A DNA stretch of 64,000 nt, taken from Aliarcobacter lanthieri. GTDB taxonomy: Bacteria; Campylobacterota; Campylobacteria; Campylobacterales; Arcobacteraceae. Under the pieces are notes generated by a model. The model saw only the letters and a list, made by a program, of their open reading frames with translations. It made no database searches and was not told the DNA's origin. Shown piece by piece: positions 59,152-64,000 of this stretch. Position 1 is the first letter of the stretch. Each line of letters begins with the position of its first letter. The stretch lies in assembly GCF_013201625.1 (NCBI RefSeq), contig NZ_CP053839.1, forward strand, positions 1,674,001-1,738,000. Reading direction: 5' to 3'. Both the position numbers and the translations under genes were made by a program.

Positions 59152-60221
59152 TTTTTCTCTTTCAATAACTCTTTAAAAGCATAAAATTGTGGATATTTTA
59201 CAATTTTTCTATTTCTATTATCAACCAAACCATATCCAGGTGCTATCAATTGATGCCAATAAACTCTTTTTATCTTTTTAGTGTTTTTTATAATTTTAAA
59301 ATAATCTACCATATATTTTGTATAGTCTTCATTTGAAACACACTCTTTTTCACTTGTTGGAGCATATGGAGCTGTATTTTTTATAGGCCAATTTGTTTCA
59401 GTTATATATATATCATCATTTAGAGTTTTTGGACTTAGTTTGACTAAAGAATAAAGCAAATCTATCTTATTTTTTAAATCAAATATTCCATACTGTTTAT
59501 TCTTAGGGCTTCCTCTTCTATCTACATAAAGCAAAGCTGAAGTTACATCATATTTTATTTTTTTTAGATTAAACATAGCTCTAACATTATAATAGTATTC
59601 GAAATCTATAATAGATGGTCCTAAAAGTTTTATATTTGAAAACTTTTGCTCTTTTAAATTTTGTGCAATAAGATAAAAATCCATATATTCTTTTACACTA
59701 AAAAAGCCCCATTTTAATCTATTTATTGTAGTTCCTATTTGAAACTCATCTGAAATATTTTTAAATCTTATAAAAATTGCTTCTAAATTTTGTTTTAAAA
59801 ATTTATGATTTTCAATATTTTCTCTATCTTGAATAATATTTATTAAAATATTTTTTTTACTTTTTTGATTAAAACTTTTGGCAAAATCTACATATAAATC
59901 AAGGTTTTTTATATCCCAAAGTGGGAGTCTAATGATTAAATTTTTAACCCCCAGTTCTTCAACTAAATCTTGCTGAATATTTTGTCCATCATCTTTATCT
60001 AAATTTACCCCAATTCCTATAAAATCTTGATTTGAAGTTTTAATTTTTCCTTTGAAAAACTTCATAAAAAATATAGAAAGAGGTAAAATAAAAATTGAAG
60101 AAAAAAAAAGCTTTATATAATCTTTTATATTCTTCTTTCTCATAGCTTTTTTATATGACTTATCTTTTATAACATATGGCTGATCTGAGAAATTATCCCA
60201 AATAAAAGGCTCTTTATTCAC
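59148..60221 (-). CDS. Membrane-anchored glycoside hydrolase-like TIM-barrel protein
   Basis: A 357-residue protein with a cytoplasmic N-terminus, one membrane helix (about 33-54) and a periplasmic part that reads as a (beta/alpha)8 barrel of the GH-A type. IYITETNWP near residue 270 would carry the nucleophile Glu at the end of strand 7. FQIGTTINRLKWG occupies the strand-4 place where such enzymes have GNE, but shows Thr-Thr, so the acid/base Glu seems to be missing. It lies inside the LOS gene run, overlapping neighbours on both sides. It may bind or remodel a glycan rather than cleave it. Family assignment is by pattern only. Confidence 0.6.
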   Translation of the reverse strand: MNKEPFIWDNFSDQPYVIKDKSYKKAMRKKNIKDYIKLFFSSIFILPLSIFFMKFFKGKIKTSNQDFIGIGVNLDKDDGQNIQQDLVEELGVKNLIIRLPLWDIKNLDLYVDFAKSFNQKSKKNILINIIQDRENIENHKFLKQNLEAIFIRFKNISDEFQIGTTINRLKWGFFSVKEYMDFYLIAQNLKEQKFSNIKLLGPSIIDFEYYYNVRAMFNLKKIKYDVTSALLYVDRRGSPKNKQYGIFDLKNKIDLLYSLVKLSPKTLNDDIYITETNWPIKNTAPYAPTSEKECVSNEDYTKYMVDYFKIIKNTKKIKRVYWHQLIAPGYGLVDNRNRKIVKYPQFYAFKELLKEKK

Positions 60222-61134
60222 TGATAATCTCTTTTAATCTATTCTCAATATCTATGTAATCATCTATTGTATAATTTTTATCTAACATAAAATTATTTTG
60301 ATTTATCTCTTCACTTATAGTTGCCCATCTTTTACTACTTGCAAATTTGATATTTCCAAAAAAAGATAATGTTTTAGAATTAGATGCTCCAGCAAGATGC
60401 ATAGGTCCAGTTGAAGTACTTACAAACAAAGAACTACTTGCTATATATTTTGCAAAGTCATATAAAGTTACTTTTGATTCATAAATCAAAGCTTTAAAAT
60501 CTACATTTGTTTCAATATATTCTTTTATTTTTTCATCATCAGGACCAAAACTAAAAACTATTTCATACTGGCTATCTTTAATACTTCTAGCTAAATTTAT
60601 ATAATCATCAATCTTTAAATTTCCATCTGTACTACCACCTGATCCTGCATGAAAAATAACTCTTTTTTCTTTTTTTTCTTTTATATTTAAAAGTGGTTGA
60701 GTAAACTCTAATTTTATATCAGGAAATATTTTTTTTGCTAAATCTAGATTATATTGCCATTCTGTTTTTTTAACTTTACTTCTTCTTTGTATTACTTTTT
60801 TATTGAAAAAAATCTGAGCCAATTTTGTTGCAGGTGCAACTCTTTTTTTTATACCACTTTTATATAAAAGTTTCCCTAAATTTGTATCAATATATGCACT
60901 AATACTTACATCAAAATTTTTAGATTTTATATCTTGTAAAGTTCTATCTAAATCATTTGTATTGTACAAAATAACATCATCTATAAAATCAATATCTTTT
61001 GCAAATTTATAATTTATCTTCGATACAAGTGCTGTTAGCTTAACATCTGGATATTGTTCTTTTATAGCTTTAAAAAGTGGTAAAGTTACTACAAAATCAC
61101 CTATTTTATCATGTCTTGTTATAAGTAAATTCAT
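60214..61134 (-). CDS. GT9 heptosyltransferase-like glycosyltransferase
   Basis: A 306-residue GT-B transferase of family 9. The start LLITRHDKIGDFVVTLPLF, FHAGSGGSTDGN, and LFVSTSTGPMHLAGAS with the family Asp replaced by Thr-Ser are visible. It could be WaaC (heptosyltransferase I) or a WaaQ-type side-branch enzyme; the Thr-Ser change in the TDSGP box argues for a diverged member. It lies between the glycosidase-like gene and the GT2 gene with 8- and 4-base overlaps. Confidence 0.82.
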   Translation of the reverse strand: MNLLITRHDKIGDFVVTLPLFKAIKEQYPDVKLTALVSKINYKFAKDIDFIDDVILYNTNDLDRTLQDIKSKNFDVSISAYIDTNLGKLLYKSGIKKRVAPATKLAQIFFNKKVIQRRSKVKKTEWQYNLDLAKKIFPDIKLEFTQPLLNIKEKKEKRVIFHAGSGGSTDGNLKIDDYINLARSIKDSQYEIVFSFGPDDEKIKEYIETNVDFKALIYESKVTLYDFAKYIASSSLFVSTSTGPMHLAGASNSKTLSFFGNIKFASSKRWATISEEINQNNFMLDKNYTIDDYIDIENRLKEIISE

Positions 61135-61898
61135 TTTTTACTCTTTTTTTCTTCAAGATTTAATTCATAAAGTTTGATATACTTATAAAAATTTGTAACC
61201 ATATGAGAAAAAGATATTATTAATCCAATATAGCCATCTCTAAAACCTTGTTTAAAAATATAAGTTTTAATAAAAGAATAAAGCCCATTAAAAAATGCTT
61301 TTGTAGGACTTGAAGATTTTTTTCCCACATTGTTTTGTGCAAAAAGTGTCGAATATCTATCTGCTTTTATAATAAATTCTGAAATTGAACTATAACTATA
61401 GTGATTTATATTACCACTCAATATGTTTTCATTTAATCCATCAGATAAGATATGTTCATGTACTTCATCTTCATCATTAAAAGATGTTACTTTTTTATTA
61501 TAAACTCTCTTTACAGTTAAAGTCCAACCACAATATTTTACTCTTGTATTTTTATAGTAGCCATTTGAATTTAATCTATAAACAGTATTATTCTCTAGTT
61601 TTTGAGTTCTTAAACAATTTAAAAGATTATTATTTACAACTTCATCACTATCAATAATCATAACCCAATCATTCTTTGTATATGAAGCAGCCTTATTTTT
61701 TGTCCATCCAAATCCTTTAAATTCACCTTCTACTAAATTTACATTTAAAAAACTTTTTGCTATTTTTATTGTATTATCTATTGATCCATTATCATAAATA
61801 ACGACATCACTAAAATCTTGTAAACTATTCAAAGTATTTTCTATAGTATTTTCATTATTTTTTGTTAATACTACAACACTAATGTTATCAATCAACAA
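61131..61898 (-). CDS. GT2 glycosyltransferase, WaaE/KdtX type
   Basis: A 255-residue family 2 transferase (GT-A fold). It opens SVVVLTKNNENTIENTLNSL with YDNGSIDNT. The metal-binding DxD region is MIIDSDEVV, and a C-terminal helical part follows (FIKTYIFKQGFRDGYIGL). This profile fits WaaE/KdtX, which adds beta-linked glucose to inner-core heptose. It overlaps both neighbours. Confidence 0.85.
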   Translation of the reverse strand: MLIDNISVVVLTKNNENTIENTLNSLQDFSDVVIYDNGSIDNTIKIAKSFLNVNLVEGEFKGFGWTKNKAASYTKNDWVMIIDSDEVVNNNLLNCLRTQKLENNTVYRLNSNGYYKNTRVKYCGWTLTVKRVYNKKVTSFNDEDEVHEHILSDGLNENILSGNINHYSYSSISEFIIKADRYSTLFAQNNVGKKSSSPTKAFFNGLYSFIKTYIFKQGFRDGYIGLIISFSHMVTNFYKYIKLYELNLEEKKSKK

Positions 61899-62631
61899 CG
61901 GCTATTCCTTTTAATCTTTTCTTAAAATTTTTAATTGCTTTATTTCTCTTTGAAAAATTTAGAGCTTTTAAAATTAATTTTTTATAACTTTGATTTGAAA
62001 TTTTTGCATACTCATTGATAATTATTTCTAAATCTTCATCTTTAGCCCAAAGTTTTGAAAAATTTTTCATTCTTAAATTAGTATTTAAATATATGAATTT
62101 CATTCTATTTATATCAACTATCTTAAAAATAAATTCATTATCAACTATTTTTATTAAAATATTTCCTGGACTATAATCGAGATGATAAATACCAGCTTCA
62201 TGCAAAAGATATGTAAATTTTGCAAAAGATTTAAGTATATCATCCTTTTGAGGAAAGTCTTTATCTAAAAGGGGCTCTCTAATAGTAAAATCATAATCAA
62301 ACTTACAACTTACAAAATAACTATCTTTTAATAATAGACGATCATAAAACTGTATAAAACCAATTGGTATTGGTGTAAAATCTTTTATCTTTAACGCATG
62401 TTTATAAGATTTCTTTGCTTTTGAGTTTTTAAAAAATGTATATATAATTCTATTAAAATAATTTGGAACTTTAAAAGACTTTACAATAAAATCTTCATCT
62501 TTATATTTTATTACTTTTATTTCATTTCTAGCTTTATGAATTGTACTTTTATTCTCTTGAAAATAACTTTTTATATTTAATAAAAAATCTTGGAAATTTT
62601 TATAATGTTCATTGACTCTAAATTTAAACAA
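61888..62631 (-). CDS. Lipopolysaccharide kinase, InaA/WaaP-like
   Basis: A 247-residue protein with a small kinase fold. The catalytic-loop motif is YHLDYSPGNILI (HxDxxxxN) and the metal-binding Asp is in FKIVDINRMKF. Such enzymes phosphorylate Kdo or heptose in the LPS core, using ATP in the cytoplasm. The N-terminal Lys region is VIKYKDEDFIVKSF. It is the first gene of the leftward LOS run and is divergent from the GT4 gene across 113 A/T-rich bases that must contain both promoters. Confidence 0.8.
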   Translation of the reverse strand: MFKFRVNEHYKNFQDFLLNIKSYFQENKSTIHKARNEIKVIKYKDEDFIVKSFKVPNYFNRIIYTFFKNSKAKKSYKHALKIKDFTPIPIGFIQFYDRLLLKDSYFVSCKFDYDFTIREPLLDKDFPQKDDILKSFAKFTYLLHEAGIYHLDYSPGNILIKIVDNEFIFKIVDINRMKFIYLNTNLRMKNFSKLWAKDEDLEIIINEYAKISNQSYKKLILKALNFSKRNKAIKNFKKRLKGIAVVD

Positions 62632-62744
62632 TCATGTATCCCTTTTTATTGAATATTGTTTAGATTTTATCTAAAAAGTATTTAATTTAGATTTAACTCA
62701 TAAAAAAGTAGAATGGTAAATCTATTTTAAAAAGAAAGAAATTT

Positions 62745-63803
62745 ATGAAAAATATATTAGAAATTTGCCTTTCTCCAAATTTAGGTGGTCTTGAATTATA
62801 TATGAAAAATATTACAAAATATCTTGATACTACTGCTGTTATTAATAAAAAATCAAAACTAAAAAATATTTTCGAAAAAGAAAAACTGAACTATTTTGTA
62901 ATTTCAAGATATAACTTTTATAAACTTGCAAAAATTATAGATAAAGAAAATATTGATATAATTCATATTCACTGGACAAAAGACATTCCAATTGTTGTTT
63001 TTGCAAAACTTATTTCAAAAAGAAAACCTAAAATTATACAAACAAGACACATGCATATGACTAGATTTAAAAGTGATTTTTATCATAAGTTTTTATATAA
63101 GAATATTGACATGATAATTGCTGTAACTAATTTGGTAAAAGAACAACTTGAGAAATTTATACCAATAGAAATACAACCTAAAATAAAAACCATATATCTT
63201 GGGGTAGACAATCCAAAAATTTTATCAAATAATGAAAAAATAAATTTAAAACAATCTTTAGCCATTCAAAATGAATTTATAATATGTATAGTTGGAAGAA
63301 TAGAAAAAGCTAAAGGACAACATATAGTTTTAGATGCTGTTGAAAAACTAAGAATTGATAATATAAATGCAAAAGCTTTAATAATAGGACACGCTATGGA
63401 TAAACACTATTTTGACACATTAAAATATAAATATCCACATGATATATTTACAGATTTTGTAATTAATCCAACTGATTATATGCAAATATCTGATTGTGTA
63501 ATTTTATCAACAGAAAATGAAACTTTTGGATTAGTATTAATTGAAGCTATGAAATGTCAAATTTGTGTATTAGGAAGTAATAATGGAGGTCCACGTGAAA
63601 TTATAGATAATCAAGAGAATGGTATTTTATTTACAAGTATGGATAGTGAAGATTTATATAAAAATCTTAAAACAATTTTTTATAATACTAAATTAAAAAA
63701 TAAGCTCGCAAGAAATGGAGAGCTAAAAGCTAATAAATATTTTGATAGTAAAATACAATTTGAAAAAATAAAAAGTATTTTATATGATTGTATTAAAGAA
63801 TAA
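62745..63803 (+). CDS. Glycosyltransferase family 4
   Basis: A 352-residue GT-B transferase. The C-terminal donor domain has IVGRIEKAKGQHIVLDAVEKL and the E-x7-E motif in STENETFGLVLIEAMKC, followed by GSNNGGPREIID. The N-terminal acceptor domain opens ICLSPNLGGLELYMKNI. The ribosome site AAAGAAAG precedes the ATG. The acetyltransferase gene starts 2 bases after its stop, so both probably decorate the same surface glycan. Sugar and acceptor are unknown. Confidence 0.88.
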   Translation: MKNILEICLSPNLGGLELYMKNITKYLDTTAVINKKSKLKNIFEKEKLNYFVISRYNFYKLAKIIDKENIDIIHIHWTKDIPIVVFAKLISKRKPKIIQTRHMHMTRFKSDFYHKFLYKNIDMIIAVTNLVKEQLEKFIPIEIQPKIKTIYLGVDNPKILSNNEKINLKQSLAIQNEFIICIVGRIEKAKGQHIVLDAVEKLRIDNINAKALIIGHAMDKHYFDTLKYKYPHDIFTDFVINPTDYMQISDCVILSTENETFGLVLIEAMKCQICVLGSNNGGPREIIDNQENGILFTSMDSEDLYKNLKTIFYNTKLKNKLARNGELKANKYFDSKIQFEKIKSILYDCIKE

Positions 63804-63805
63804 AA

Positions 63806-64000
63806 ATGATAAATCTACTACATATTATTCAAATAAAAAACTACTTAAAAGTAAAAAAAAATAACTATATTAAAATTACTGGTAAGTTAAAATTATCTAA
63901 AATAAATATAAAAGGTATAGATAATTCAATAAATATTGATAACTCTAATATTAAAAGGTCTAAAATAGGTATATATGGTAACAATAATATTCTAGAAATT
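63806..64000 (+). CDS. Hexapeptide-repeat acetyltransferase-like protein, 5' part
   Basis: The ATG at 63806 opens a frame that runs to the window edge (65 codons seen). After a short N-terminus, the repeating pattern of KINIKGIDNSINIDNSNIKR, then IGIYGNNNILEI, suggests the left-handed beta-helix of acyl/acetyltransferases common in polysaccharide clusters. The rest is outside the window, so the catalytic His cannot be checked. Confidence 0.65.
   Translation, partial: MINLLHIIQIKNYLKVKKNNYIKITGKLKLSKINIKGIDNSINIDNSNIKRSKIGIYGNNNILEI

Overview
The window is a very AT-rich, tightly packed bacterial chromosome segment that looks like an Arcobacter-type member of the Campylobacterota. The grounds are the tmRNA tag ANNTNYAPAYAKAA, the Pgp2/Csd6 and Csd3-type cell-shape peptidoglycan enzymes, carboxynorspermidine genes, Cts-type competence genes, the gmhB-hldD-hldE-gmhA heptose cluster, and the general codon and base use. 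I do not assign a species. GyrA residue 85 is Ser.

Layout. 1-6.4 kb: the 3' end of aroC, a polyphosphate kinase 2, a thiamine-binding-type protein, methionine sulfoxide reductases msrA and msrB flanking a Sel1-repeat protein, a DsrE-like protein, a CoA-type NUDIX hydrolase and bioA. 6.4-15.7 kb: a large sensor histidine kinase with two solute-binding domains, purH-purL, a divergent pair of peptidoglycan-trimming enzymes (Pgp2/Csd6-like and Csd3-like) and folE. 15.7-21.7 kb: one leftward transcription unit running era, two bitopic proteins of GspL/PilN and GspM/PilO type, a GspE-type ATPase, a GspF-type membrane protein, corA and folE. 21.8-29.2 kb: a frameshifted small gene, a membrane protein, comM, a Cache chemoreceptor followed by an Aer-type PAS protein, a zinc-ribbon membrane protein, and tig-clpP-def. 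29.3-33.9 kb: two tandem PPK2 genes and the nspC/carboxynorspermidine synthase pair.

34.0-41.7 kb: tmRNA, comEA, a gene-poor decayed stretch with the 3' remnant of a TonB-dependent receptor, then a complete leftward rRNA operon in the order tRNA-Asn, 16S, tRNA-Ile, tRNA-Ala, 23S, 5S. The operon has a consensus promoter in front of tRNA-Asn, and long perfect inverted repeats flank both 16S and 23S. 41.7-50.9 kb: gyrA-asd-yqhA-hemE-radical SAM as one packed leftward unit, a YdcH-like protein, argJ, a two-helix potassium-channel protein and rpmB.

50.9-64 kb is a lipopolysaccharide/lipooligosaccharide region. gmhB-hldD-hldE-gmhA make ADP-heptose. waaF, a second GT9, GT2 and GT4 transferases, a WaaP/InaA-like kinase and a partial acetyltransferase build or decorate the core. 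PAP2, EptA and DgkA probably form a lipid A phosphate-modification and diacylglycerol-recycling set. A membrane-anchored TIM-barrel protein of glycosidase type sits among the transferases and appears to lack its acid/base Glu.

The most unusual items are: a PPK2 with an N-terminal region resembling the arm-type DNA-binding domain of integrases; a repeat-built acidic insertion in the GyrA C-terminal domain; the glycosidase-like protein in the LOS cluster; the secretin-less competence-type operon; the rRNA processing stems; and the purL leader hairpin. I see no CRISPR array, intact insertion sequence or prophage.
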